A DNA stretch of 64,000 nucleotides from Desulfobulbus elongatus DSM 2908 (GTDB lineage Bacteria > Desulfobacterota > Desulfobulbia > Desulfobulbales > Desulfobulbaceae). The notes below the pieces were generated by a model that was not told the DNA's origin, did no database searches, and saw only the letters and a program-made list of their open reading frames with translations. Below are positions 17,919 through 25,690 of the stretch, in pieces. Every line of letters starts with the position of its first letter. Position 1 is the stretch's first letter. A program made the translations under genes and the position numbers. Location: assembly GCF_000621145.1 (NCBI RefSeq), contig NZ_JHZB01000005.1, forward strand, positions 62,001-126,000. Direction: 5' to 3'.

Positions 17919-18863
17919 CTATCTCTCCAGTCCGGAACGGGGGTTGAACGGCATCTGTTCCGCCATGGTCCGGTAGAGCCGGCGCTGTTCCTCGGTTCGT
18001 GGCTCGGGAAGGACAATCTGCAGGGTCACGATCTGGTCGCCCTGATGACTGGCGGAGCACAGGCCCTTGCCCTTGAGGCGAAGTTTTTTCCCGCCCTGCG
18101 AGTTCGGTGGAATTTTCACCTGTACATGGCCGCCCAGGGTCGGCACGGTGAGGGTCGCGCCCAGGGTCGCCTCCCAGGGCGTGACCGGTAAGGTCAGGTG
18201 GATGTCGCGTTTCTCGGCGTGAAACACCGGGTCTTCCTGAAAGACGATTTCAAGGTAGAGGTCGCCGGCCGGGCCGCCGCCGTGGCCGGGCAGCCCCTGG
18301 CCCTCGAGGCGGATCCGCTGGCCCTCGATGATGCCTTTGGGGATGACCACGTGCAGGGTATGGGGACTGGTGCTGACCCTGCCGTCGCCATCGATCACCG
18401 GCCGGGTCAGGGTGATGGTCTGGCGGGCGCCCCGATAGGCATCTGCCAGGGGGATCACGATCTTGGCATGCTGGTCCTCGCCCTTCATCCGGAAGACGTG
18501 CGTGCGCTGCCGCCCTGTCTGGCCATGCCCGAACAGGGACTCGAAAAAGTCGCTGAACCCGCTGGCGTCGGCCCCGGTGTAGCCTGTGCCCCGGAACTCG
18601 AAGCCGGCATCCCAGTTGGGCGGCGGCTCGAAATGCTGCCCCTCCTGCCAGTTGGCGCCGAATTTGTCGTATGCCGCCCGTTTTTCCGGGTCTTTCAGTA
18701 CTTCGTAAGCCTCGCCGATATCCTTGAATTTTGCCTCGGCATTGGCTTCCTTGCTGACATCGGGATGATATTTGCGCGCCACCTTGCGGTAGGCCTGCTT
18801 GATCTGGTCCTGGGTGGCGTCGCGGGCCACGCCCAGGATTTTATAGTAGTCCTTGTATTCCAT
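17919..18863 (-). CDS. cbpA: CbpA/DnaJ-type co-chaperone
   Basis: A 314-residue J-domain protein. The J domain occupies residues 5-70 with the HPD triad at 33-35, then a Gly/Phe-rich linker (GFEFRGTGYTGADASGFSDFF) and a DnaJ C-terminal substrate-binding pair of domains, without the zinc-finger region of DnaJ itself. This is the layout of CbpA. It stimulates DnaK and may bind curved DNA. It is the first gene of a long minus-strand run, and the 141 bases to aroK form a divergent promoter region. Confidence 0.92.
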   Translation of the reverse strand: MEYKDYYKILGVARDATQDQIKQAYRKVARKYHPDVSKEANAEAKFKDIGEAYEVLKDPEKRAAYDKFGANWQEGQHFEPPPNWDAGFEFRGTGYTGADASGFSDFFESLFGHGQTGRQRTHVFRMKGEDQHAKIVIPLADAYRGARQTITLTRPVIDGDGRVSTSPHTLHVVIPKGIIEGQRIRLEGQGLPGHGGGPAGDLYLEIVFQEDPVFHAEKRDIHLTLPVTPWEATLGATLTVPTLGGHVQVKIPPNSQGGKKLRLKGKGLCSASHQGDQIVTLQIVLPEPRTEEQRRLYRTMAEQMPFNPRSGLER

Positions 18864-18960
18864 ATCGGTCGCCGAAGTGCTCTTCGTTCATATTCCGTTG
18901 TGGAACAGTAAGGATAGCTTGTTAAAAAGAAAAGAAAAAAATGTGCCGGCCGCTTTCTCC

Positions 18961-18990
18961 TTGAACAGCCGGTCCCCTTTCTTTTATGCT
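18961..18990 (+). promoter_or_regulatory. Possible promoter for aroK
   Basis: TTGAAC and TATGCT are separated by 18 bases just upstream of aroK, with the start codon 14 bases after the -10 box. Each box matches consensus at four positions. The very short leader means the mRNA would begin only a few bases before the AGGCGG ribosome-binding site, so this call is tentative. Confidence 0.4.
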
Positions 18991-19004
18991 AGGCGGAAAA
19001 CACC

Positions 19005-19529
19005 ATGCACGCACACAATCTGATTCTGACCGGTTTTCGCGCCACGGGCAAGACGTCGGTGGGCCGTCTCACCGCCGCCCGCTTGCAGTGGGCTTTTCTC
19101 GATACCGACGATCTGCTCCGCCAGCGCCTGGGCGCGCCTATTGCCGAAATCGTCGCCCGCAGCGGCTGGCCGTTCTTCCGGGAAGCCGAGCGCCAACTGC
19201 TGCGGGAACTGGCCGCGATGCGGCATACCGTTCTGGCCACCGGCGGCGGTGCGATCGAACATCTGCAGGAGTGGCGCGAGTTGAGGCGGGGCGCTCTGGT
19301 GGTCTGGCTCGACGCCGATGCCGCCACCATTCGGCAACGGCTGCAGGACGATCCCGATTCCGGCCACCAACGGCCTTCCCTCACCGGGCAGGCGGTTGCG
19401 GACGAGATCGAGCAACTGCTTGAGCGGCGCCGGCCCCTGTATGCGGCCGGCTCCGATGTGCGGCTTGTCACCGCGAACAAGACGCCGGCGCAACTGGCCG
19501 AGGACATCGTGCAGGCACTGTGCAAGTGA
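19005..19529 (+). CDS. aroK: Shikimate kinase
   Basis: The enzyme phosphorylates shikimate in the chorismate pathway. The 174-residue protein has the Walker A loop GFRATGKT (10-17), the shikimate-binding DTDD at 34-37, the second substrate motif in SGWPFFREAE, and the GGG stretch ATGGGAI. The family is 160-180 residues. It stands 60 bases before glgA on the same strand and away from other aro genes. AroK and AroL cannot be told apart from the sequence alone. Confidence 0.94.
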   Translation: MHAHNLILTGFRATGKTSVGRLTAARLQWAFLDTDDLLRQRLGAPIAEIVARSGWPFFREAERQLLRELAAMRHTVLATGGGAIEHLQEWRELRRGALVVWLDADAATIRQRLQDDPDSGHQRPSLTGQAVADEIEQLLERRRPLYAAGSDVRLVTANKTPAQLAEDIVQALCK

Positions 19530-19589
19530 CTCGGAAATGCGAAGGGCGATGCCCCTCGCAACGCTTTTGCCCAATATATCAGGGAAACC

Positions 19590-21248
19590 GTGAACGTGGA
19601 AATCGAGACAGGGACCGATCGGGACCGGGTGCGCTCGGTCTGGATGGTAACCCGAGAATATGACAAACTGGCCGGTGCCGGGGGCGTCAAGGACGTGTGC
19701 CGTCAGCTGGCGGAAACCCTGGCCGCGCGCAGCGGGTGCATGGTGCGGGTGATCCTGCCGCGCTACGGCTTCATGGATCCGGTCAGGCTGGGGTTTGCCC
19801 TCGCCGACCTCGACGGACCAAGCGGTCGCATCGGCGGCCGCCGCTATGCGCACACCTTCGACGTGGATATGAATTACACCGCCGAGGAGCGGCGGGAAAC
19901 GGTGGCCATCTGGCAGGCGGCCATCAGTGGGGTCACGGTTTTTCTTGTGGAGGCGGACCGGTTCGCCGCCAAGCGGGACGTCTACACCTATACCGAGGAG
20001 GATGAGCAGGAGGTCGCCTGGCAGCGCAAGGGCGGGGGCCATTTCGATTATTTCGCCATGAACGTCCTGCTGCAGAAGACCGCCCTCGATTTGATGCTCC
20101 TCTTAAACGAGCCGGCCGACGTCGTTCATTGTCATGATGGCCATGCCGCGACCTTGCCGGCGATCATGCGCGAGGTCTGCGGCTACCGCCATTTCTTCCG
20201 CCGGTCAGGGGCCTTAGTCACCGTTCACAATGCCGGTCAGGGATACCATCAGGAGGTCGGCGACCTCGCCTTTGCCCGGGCGGTCACCGGGCTGCCTCAG
20301 CGGGTGATCATGCGGGGACGGTTGGGCGAGAATTTCGACCCCTTCATCGCGGCCGCCGATTATGCGATCCTCAATACGGTCAGCGAGCAGTACGGCCGGG
20401 AGTTGCAGCAGACGGCGGAGGACGGCCGCACCGGCTGGCTGGGGCACGCGCTCCTGGAACGGGGTGTCACCCTTGCGGGCGTCACCAACGGTATCGATCC
20501 GGCCGCCTTCGATCCGAGCGCGCCCGATGCCCTGGGCCTGGCGGCGGGGTATGATGTCGGCCGGGGTGACTGCGCCGGCAAGAAGGAGTGTAAACGTTCT
20601 CTCCTGGCGGCCATCGCCGCATGCGGCCCTTGGGAGCAGGTGCGGCAATATGGGGCGCTGGCCCTGGATGAGGAGAGGCCGCTGGCAACCTTCATCGGCC
20701 GACTGACCACCCAGAAAGGGGTGGATATCCTGATCCGGGCGCTCCGCCAGCTGTTGCCGCATGAGCCATCCCTGCAGGTTCTTTTTCTCGGTTCCGGGAC
20801 AGCGGAGTTCGAGCAGGAACTGCAACAGTTGGCTGTATCCGACGCCGGCCAGGGCAGGGCCTGCTTTCTCAAGGGGTACGACGCGATGCTGGCCAACAAG
20901 GTCTATGCCGCCGGCGATTTTTTCGTCATCCCGTCGCGTTATGAACCCTGCGGCCTGACCGACTATATCGCCCAACTGTTCGGCAACCTGCCCATTGTCC
21001 ATCGGGTGGGCGGGTTGGTCAAGGTGGTCGATGGCGAGACCGGCTTTTCCTACAGTGAGAACACGCCGGCCGGGCTGGCCGGGGCGCTGGCGGAGGCGTT
21101 GCGATTGTACCGGGATCATCCGCATGTGTTGCGGACCATACAAATGGCGGCAGTCGAGCGGATTTGGCGGTTGCATACCTGGGAAAAGGTGATGGAGGCT
21201 TATTTGCATCTGTATCGACGGGCAATGGCGATGGCCGGGGAGCAATGA
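19590..21248 (+). CDS. glgA: Glycogen/starch synthase (ADP-glucose type)
   Basis: A 552-residue GT5-family glycosyltransferase that extends alpha-1,4-glucan. The C-terminal GT-B half has FIGRLTTQKGVDIL and the catalytic region IPSRYEPCGLTDYIAQLFG with the usual ExxGL. The N-terminal nucleotide-sugar motif, normally KxGGL, is here DKLAGAGGVKDV, with extra residues. HDGHAATLPAIM and LVTVHNAGQGY correspond to the conserved H-W/DWQ and HN segments. Translation starts at GTG 19590. Together with glgP at 38.8 kb it points to glycogen turnover, but no branching or pyrophosphorylase gene is nearby. Confidence 0.9.
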   Translation: MNVEIETGTDRDRVRSVWMVTREYDKLAGAGGVKDVCRQLAETLAARSGCMVRVILPRYGFMDPVRLGFALADLDGPSGRIGGRRYAHTFDVDMNYTAEERRETVAIWQAAISGVTVFLVEADRFAAKRDVYTYTEEDEQEVAWQRKGGGHFDYFAMNVLLQKTALDLMLLLNEPADVVHCHDGHAATLPAIMREVCGYRHFFRRSGALVTVHNAGQGYHQEVGDLAFARAVTGLPQRVIMRGRLGENFDPFIAAADYAILNTVSEQYGRELQQTAEDGRTGWLGHALLERGVTLAGVTNGIDPAAFDPSAPDALGLAAGYDVGRGDCAGKKECKRSLLAAIAACGPWEQVRQYGALALDEERPLATFIGRLTTQKGVDILIRALRQLLPHEPSLQVLFLGSGTAEFEQELQQLAVSDAGQGRACFLKGYDAMLANKVYAAGDFFVIPSRYEPCGLTDYIAQLFGNLPIVHRVGGLVKVVDGETGFSYSENTPAGLAGALAEALRLYRDHPHVLRTIQMAAVERIWRLHTWEKVMEAYLHLYRRAMAMAGEQ

Positions 21249-21252
21249 AGCG

Positions 21253-22188
21253 GTGGGTTGGCGGGAAAACCATGGCGGGACGGTGACTGGCAGAGGCGAT
21301 TGGTTCAGTGGCCGCAGGGACTATTTCATCCGTCAGGCGGTCTGCGGAATTCTGCACCTTGCCACTTGGTTCCAGGACATTTACAGTCAATACCATGGTG
21401 CGTTGGTGCAACAGGCTGCGCCCGGAGAGACCATGCCCGGGAAGGACCCCTCCGGAGACGCCGCGAAAACCGTGCTGGCCGACTTGCTCCGCCACTGCGA
21501 CGCCATGGTGGGGACGGAAAGCAGCAACGGTCCGTTGTGGCAGCTAAAAGATTTGTGCCATCGGATATGGCCGCATGTCGTGCCGGGGCAGTCCATTCAT
21601 GGGGTGTTGTTCGATTGGCTGATCGGCTCGCTGTTCCACGAATGCATGAAACTCAAGGAAAATCTCTATCTGCTGCATACGTACGGCACACGAACCACAA
21701 CCGTCGACACCCTGGTGGAGCAGATCGGAATGGCCCGACAGCAGGCACGTGCCAACGTGCCTCTCGAAGATGTCCGGATGCTGCTCGGCCATATAGCCGA
21801 CGATGTCGTCCGGCAATTGGACCGGGTGGGCATTCTTTTCGGTCAGGCCAGTTACCTGCTGCGACTGATGCTGCCCGCCCTGATCGACAACAGGCTGGTG
21901 GTCCGGTTGCTGGTGGAGGAAGAACAGGCTGCCACCGAATTGTGGGGCGAGTCGTTGGAGGAATTGTTCGCCGGCATCTGTGCGGATGGCGCTGCCGCCG
22001 GTTTCTGTCTGGCGGGCGAGAGTTTTTTCCGGGGTCAATGGCACCAGCAGGCGCTGAAGCTGTACGAACGGGCCTTGGCATGTGACCGGCATTGCCACGC
22101 GGCCGTGGTCCGGGTGGCGCAACTCAATGCCATGCTCGGGCCGGATCGGGAAGTCGCAGGGAAAAGAAAACAGATCCATCATCCGTAA
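21253..22188 (+). CDS. Hypothetical protein between glgA and gap
   Basis: I do not recognise this 311-residue protein. It starts at GTG 21253, only 4 bases after glgA, and could also start at GTG 21283. It is soluble, mostly helical and rich in Leu and hydrophobic helices (MLLGHIADDVVRQLDRVGILFGQ), and its C terminus has one TPR-like helix pair (FFRGQWHQQALKLYERALACD). No catalytic motif is visible. The tight spacing suggests it is translated with glgA; gap follows after 25 bases. A regulatory or scaffold role in carbon storage is only a guess from position. Confidence 0.6.
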   Translation: MGWRENHGGTVTGRGDWFSGRRDYFIRQAVCGILHLATWFQDIYSQYHGALVQQAAPGETMPGKDPSGDAAKTVLADLLRHCDAMVGTESSNGPLWQLKDLCHRIWPHVVPGQSIHGVLFDWLIGSLFHECMKLKENLYLLHTYGTRTTTVDTLVEQIGMARQQARANVPLEDVRMLLGHIADDVVRQLDRVGILFGQASYLLRLMLPALIDNRLVVRLLVEEEQAATELWGESLEELFAGICADGAAAGFCLAGESFFRGQWHQQALKLYERALACDRHCHAAVVRVAQLNAMLGPDREVAGKRKQIHHP

Positions 22189-22213
22189 TTGCAGAAGGAA
22201 GGAGTGAAAAACC

Positions 22214-23221
22214 ATGACGATACGAGTGGGAATCAACGGTTTCGGCAGGATAGGCAGGAATATTTTTAGGGCATTGAGCAAAGATCCCTTGTTTGCCGAC
22301 ATTGAGATTGTCGGGATCAATGATCTCACCGATGTCAAGACCATTGCCCATTTGGTCAAATACGACTCCATCATGGGGCGCTTTGATCAGCAGGTGACGG
22401 CCGGAGAAAACGGTATCGTCGTCGACGGCAGGACGATACCCATAACCAGTCACCGAAAACCCGAGGAAATTCCCTGGGCGAGCTTCGGGGCCGAATATGT
22501 GCTCGAGTGTACGGGATTGTTCCGTGACATGGAATCGGCCAAGGCGCATATCGACGGTGGAGGGGCAGCCAAGGTCCTCATTTCGGCGCCGGCCAAGGGC
22601 GATGTCAAAACGATCGTGATGGGCGTCAATGAGGACGAGTACGACCCCACCGCGCACCATGTGGTCTCGAACGCCTCCTGCACCACCAACTGCCTTGCGC
22701 CGGTGGCGCAGGTCATCTTGGATAACTTCGGCATAAAACGGGGGCTCATGACCACGGTACACTCCTATACCGGCGACCAGCGACTGCTCGACTTTCCCCA
22801 TTCCGATTTGCGTCGGGCGCGCGCTGCGGCCATGTCGATGGTGCCGACCAAAACCGGCGCCGCTGCCGCCGTTGCCCTGGTTATCCCGGAGTTGAAAAAC
22901 AAGTTCGATGGTCTGGCGGTCCGTGTCCCCACCCCGGATGTGTCACTGGTGGACGTGGTGATCGAGGTCGAGCGGGAAACAACGGTTTCAGAGGTCAACA
23001 AGGCATTGGCGGCCGCTGCCAATCGCTACCTCGGTTATACGGAAGAGCCCTTGGTTTCGATCGATTTTCAGGGAGATCCCCATTCTTCCATTGTCGATGG
23101 GCTTTGCACAAAGGTGTTGGGCACCACGGTGAAGATCATGAGTTGGTACGATAACGAGTGGGGTTACTCCAACCGCATGCTCGACCTGGTCCTGCACATG
23201 GAGGCCAATAAAGCCGTATAA
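22214..23221 (+). CDS. gap: Type I glyceraldehyde-3-phosphate dehydrogenase
   Basis: This glycolytic enzyme oxidises and phosphorylates glyceraldehyde-3-phosphate with NAD+. The 335-residue protein begins with the Rossmann motif GINGFGRIGR, has the active-site cysteine C156 in SNASCTTNC, the catalytic His in the TVHSYTGDQ region, and the C-terminal NEWGYSNR. A ribosome-binding site AAGGAG is 10 bases upstream. The gene ends before a strong hairpin at 23253. Confidence 0.98.
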   Translation: MTIRVGINGFGRIGRNIFRALSKDPLFADIEIVGINDLTDVKTIAHLVKYDSIMGRFDQQVTAGENGIVVDGRTIPITSHRKPEEIPWASFGAEYVLECTGLFRDMESAKAHIDGGGAAKVLISAPAKGDVKTIVMGVNEDEYDPTAHHVVSNASCTTNCLAPVAQVILDNFGIKRGLMTTVHSYTGDQRLLDFPHSDLRRARAAAMSMVPTKTGAAAAVALVIPELKNKFDGLAVRVPTPDVSLVDVVIEVERETTVSEVNKALAAAANRYLGYTEEPLVSIDFQGDPHSSIVDGLCTKVLGTTVKIMSWYDNEWGYSNRMLDLVLHMEANKAV

Positions 23222-23252
23222 CGCGGAGTCGGCGTAACGAACTGACCAAAAG

Positions 23253-23294
23253 GAAAGGGCCTTTCGGGGAGCATGTTTTCCGAAAGGCCCTTTC
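23253..23294 (+). terminator. Stem-loop after gap
   Basis: A perfect 15-base-pair stem, GAAAGGGCCTTTCGG with CCGAAAGGCCCTTTC, encloses a 12-base loop 31 bases after the gap stop. The sequence after it on the plus strand is GCGTTCTT rather than a T-run, so it may act as a Rho-assisted terminator or an mRNA 3'-end stabiliser. Read from the other strand it ends the transcript of the small zinc protein at 23371-23541, 76 bases after its stop. Confidence 0.75.
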
Positions 23295-23370
23295 GCGTTC
23301 TTGAACCGGTTCTATCGAGCAGGATGTGTGGCGCGGAGAGTCTCCCCTCCGCAGCCGGGAAACGCTCCTG

Positions 23371-23541
23371 TCAGACTTCCACGTATCCCTTCCCCTTGCA
23401 GGTCGGGCATGTCTGATCGGGGGTGCAGACCTGGCCGTCCTCGGTCTTCCCCCTCCACTCACCGCTGGTCTCGCAGACACCTTCGATGACTTTCTTTCCC
23501 ATACAGGTCGGACATGCAGTTTTTTTGGTTTCGTCAGCCAT
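23371..23541 (-). CDS. Small protein with two DnaJ-type CxxC zinc motifs
   Basis: A 56-residue protein with CPTCMGKK near the N terminus and CPTCKGKGYVEV at the C terminus, separated by a loop with two further cysteines (GVCETSGEW and QVCTPD). CxxCxGxG is the repeat of the DnaJ zinc finger, so one zinc ion is probably held by the two outer pairs. The start at 23541 is set by GGAGGT 6 bases upstream; an ATG at 23553 is part of that ribosome-binding site. The role is unknown. Small DnaJ-zinc-finger proteins of this kind are common in Desulfobacterota. Confidence 0.75.
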   Translation of the reverse strand: MADETKKTACPTCMGKKVIEGVCETSGEWRGKTEDGQVCTPDQTCPTCKGKGYVEV

Positions 23542-23863
23542 AATGACCTCCATCTGATAATAGGAATCGGAAAGAATGTATTGGAATCATAAGGCACGAT
23601 CCGGAAAAATCAATGGGCTTCCGTACGAGGGGTGCCGCATTGTTGGCGGAGATGATTCGGTCGATGCATTCCGGTCGGTCGCGTTCCACTGTCGCCAGCA
23701 ACCATGCCTGTCATAGGGGCTGCGCACGTGGGGAATACCGAATTTCGCGGGATGCGATCGGATTGCGTCGGCCTCATCGACTGCACCGGCAATTTGTGTG
23801 GCAACACCGGGGAGAGATGGAATGGCTTCTTGGTTTTCGCATGCGAAAATTGAGAGATGCCTG
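23542..23863. other. 322-base intergenic stretch with a 16-bp palindrome
   Basis: This stretch separates the small zinc protein from the end of the ParB-like gene; both are read on the minus strand. No open frame with codon bias is present. The only structured element I can see is the palindrome at 23834-23849, described separately. A promoter for the zinc protein should lie in the left part, but no convincing -35/-10 pair is visible. Confidence 0.6.
23834..23849. repeat. 16-bp perfect palindrome TTTTCGCATGCGAAAA, possible parS-like or operator site
   Basis: The sequence reads the same on both strands over 16 bases. It lies 14 bases beyond the stop codon of the ParB-like gene. Chromosomal parS sites are also 16-bp palindromes with an A/T-rich flank and a CACGTG-type centre; this one has GCATGC in the middle. 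As a hairpin it would have a 4-base loop and only 6 pairs, and there is no T-run, so a terminator is unlikely. A binding site for the neighbouring ParB-like protein is an inference. Confidence 0.45.
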
Positions 23864-25642
23864 CTATTCCCTTGTCTTGTTTGTCTGCTCTTCCGGTGAC
23901 CAGGAAAACGGATCGTTTTGTTCCAGCGCCTGGCACAGCCGCTTGAGCGTGTCAAGGGTTTCTCCCCTGCGAATGCGGAAATGAACGGTGACCTCATTTT
24001 GGCGTGCCTCGGCTGATGCCACAATATTGAAGTCTTTTTTCCCGGCCCGTTCCCCGAAGAAGCGTTTCCTGAGACCGTCGACCCGATTCGCAAAGGCGGT
24101 GGATTGGTCGGTTTCAGAAGAAAGGGAATCCTTCCGTAGAAGTTTGAGGAGTGTTGCGGCTGGTTGCGGGGACTTGATCGCCTTGATCAATGCCCCCTGA
24201 ACGCTTTTCAGGTCGATCGCCTCGCTCAATTGAGGGGCCATCTGCCCTAACTGGACGAGGAGCTGCATGAGTTGGGGCCTTGTCGGGGCAAGGGGTTTGA
24301 TGATGTGCAGGTAGAGGGCATCCCGGTCTTTGTCGTTTTTTATCGGCGCGAGCACTTCGGCCGCGATGGAGAACTGGAGTTTTTCGTTGACGACATCGGA
24401 GATGATTTCCGGAGATTCGCCACGCAGCCGGATCTGGTTAACCTTCCTGTATTTATGAATGGTGGAATGGGAAACTTTCTGCCCCGGTTTGCCGATCCCG
24501 AGGGTGTCGCCAAACTGTTCGGCGAGTTCCGCATTGCTCAGTCCGAGAGAGGAACTGGCCGACTCGAGAAAATGACCGATTTCGATCGGGTTCAGATTTC
24601 TTCGCTTCGTGTTCTCCGCCAGCGAGATGTTGAAAAAATCCTCGGGTGAAAAGTCGGTCTCCTGATACACCTTGGCTTCCACCATGGTGCGGTTGATTCG
24701 CTTCAGGGCCTGGAATCTTCGGAAACCGCAGAGGATCTTGTAGCGGCCGTCCTCTTTTTTCAACAGGACCAGGGGATGGAGCAAGCCGTTTCGATCGATC
24801 GATCCCGCCAGCTCCTCTATGTACGATTCCCGGAGCAGGTCGGTATAGCGATTGTCGCCAGCCAGCCGGAAAATGTACTGCAAGTCGGCGGAGCTGGAGA
24901 CGTCGATGTTACTGATGTCGACATTCCGCACAAAAGACATGGCCTCGCCGAACTGGGCAAAGGCCGGCGCCAGCATCCGTCCGATGGAGATGGCGGTCTC
25001 CTGTTGGCTGACAAGGTCGGGACGGATGGAGATGAGGATGGAGCGGACTTCCGGGTCGTACCAGTCCGCAGCCAAATTTTTTTGCTTGAAGAGTTGGTTG
25101 AGGTGGTGCGTTTCCCTGCCGCAGTAGGGAGAATCGACCGGTGCCAGAGCCGTGCTGAAATGCTGGTCCTCGACCGCGACCCGAATCCTGGACAGCAGGG
25201 AAGGGGCGATGGTCGGACGATGCGGCATTGCGGTCGAGGACCGTTCGCCCTGCCCATAGCCGAACAGCAGCATTTCCTCGCAGGCTGGGTCGCCGGCAAG
25301 GCATTGAAAGACAAGGAGCAACGGCGGCAGGCCGTTGCTTTTGATTTCGTCTTTGAATTGCTTGATCGGTACGAGGAAGGCGTCTTTGACCTTGGGGCGT
25401 GTCCGGATGGCGCTGACATCGCTCAGATCCATGATTTTCCGTTTATACTTGGTGTTCACCACGGCATAGGAAGAAAGCTGCGCGGCCAGGACCAGCGCCA
25501 TGTCGGCCAGAAAATGCCCCGGTTGGTCGCCGGAGGAGGCGTTGTACCCGTCGGCGACAACAAGCAGGAGATTCGTGCTGCCGAGTATGCGATGGATGGT
25601 CTGGGATGCAGGATGTCTCATGGTTGTTTCGTATGGATTCAT
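23864..25642 (-). CDS. ParB-like CTPase/DNA-binding protein with extra N-terminal domain
   Basis: A 592-residue protein. Residues 245-350 carry a ParB N domain: GFRRFQAL at 306-313 corresponds to the GxRRxxA nucleotide-binding box and AENTKRRNLNPIE at 342-354 to the ENxxRxxLNPxE box. A helix-turn-helix of the KorB/ParB type follows (ELAEQFGDTLG ... SHSTIHKYRK, 372-400), then a C-terminal part with possible dimer helices. Residues 1-235 are a separate domain; NTKYKRKIMDLSD, DSPYCGRETHH and the spacing between them recall N-formylglutamate amidohydrolase-like enzymes, but the match is weak. It is last in a three-gene run after the hybrid kinase (48-base gap). No parA is near, so a role in chromosome partition is doubtful; a regulator is more likely. 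Confidence 0.75.
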   Translation of the reverse strand: MNPYETTMRHPASQTIHRILGSTNLLLVVADGYNASSGDQPGHFLADMALVLAAQLSSYAVVNTKYKRKIMDLSDVSAIRTRPKVKDAFLVPIKQFKDEIKSNGLPPLLLVFQCLAGDPACEEMLLFGYGQGERSSTAMPHRPTIAPSLLSRIRVAVEDQHFSTALAPVDSPYCGRETHHLNQLFKQKNLAADWYDPEVRSILISIRPDLVSQQETAISIGRMLAPAFAQFGEAMSFVRNVDISNIDVSSSADLQYIFRLAGDNRYTDLLRESYIEELAGSIDRNGLLHPLVLLKKEDGRYKILCGFRRFQALKRINRTMVEAKVYQETDFSPEDFFNISLAENTKRRNLNPIEIGHFLESASSSLGLSNAELAEQFGDTLGIGKPGQKVSHSTIHKYRKVNQIRLRGESPEIISDVVNEKLQFSIAAEVLAPIKNDKDRDALYLHIIKPLAPTRPQLMQLLVQLGQMAPQLSEAIDLKSVQGALIKAIKSPQPAATLLKLLRKDSLSSETDQSTAFANRVDGLRKRFFGERAGKKDFNIVASAEARQNEVTVHFRIRRGETLDTLKRLCQALEQNDPFSWSPEEQTNKTRE

Positions 25643-25690
25643 GGTGGGCGGCTGGTGTCGGCAAAGGCGGGACGCCGCGTTCCATCGGCG

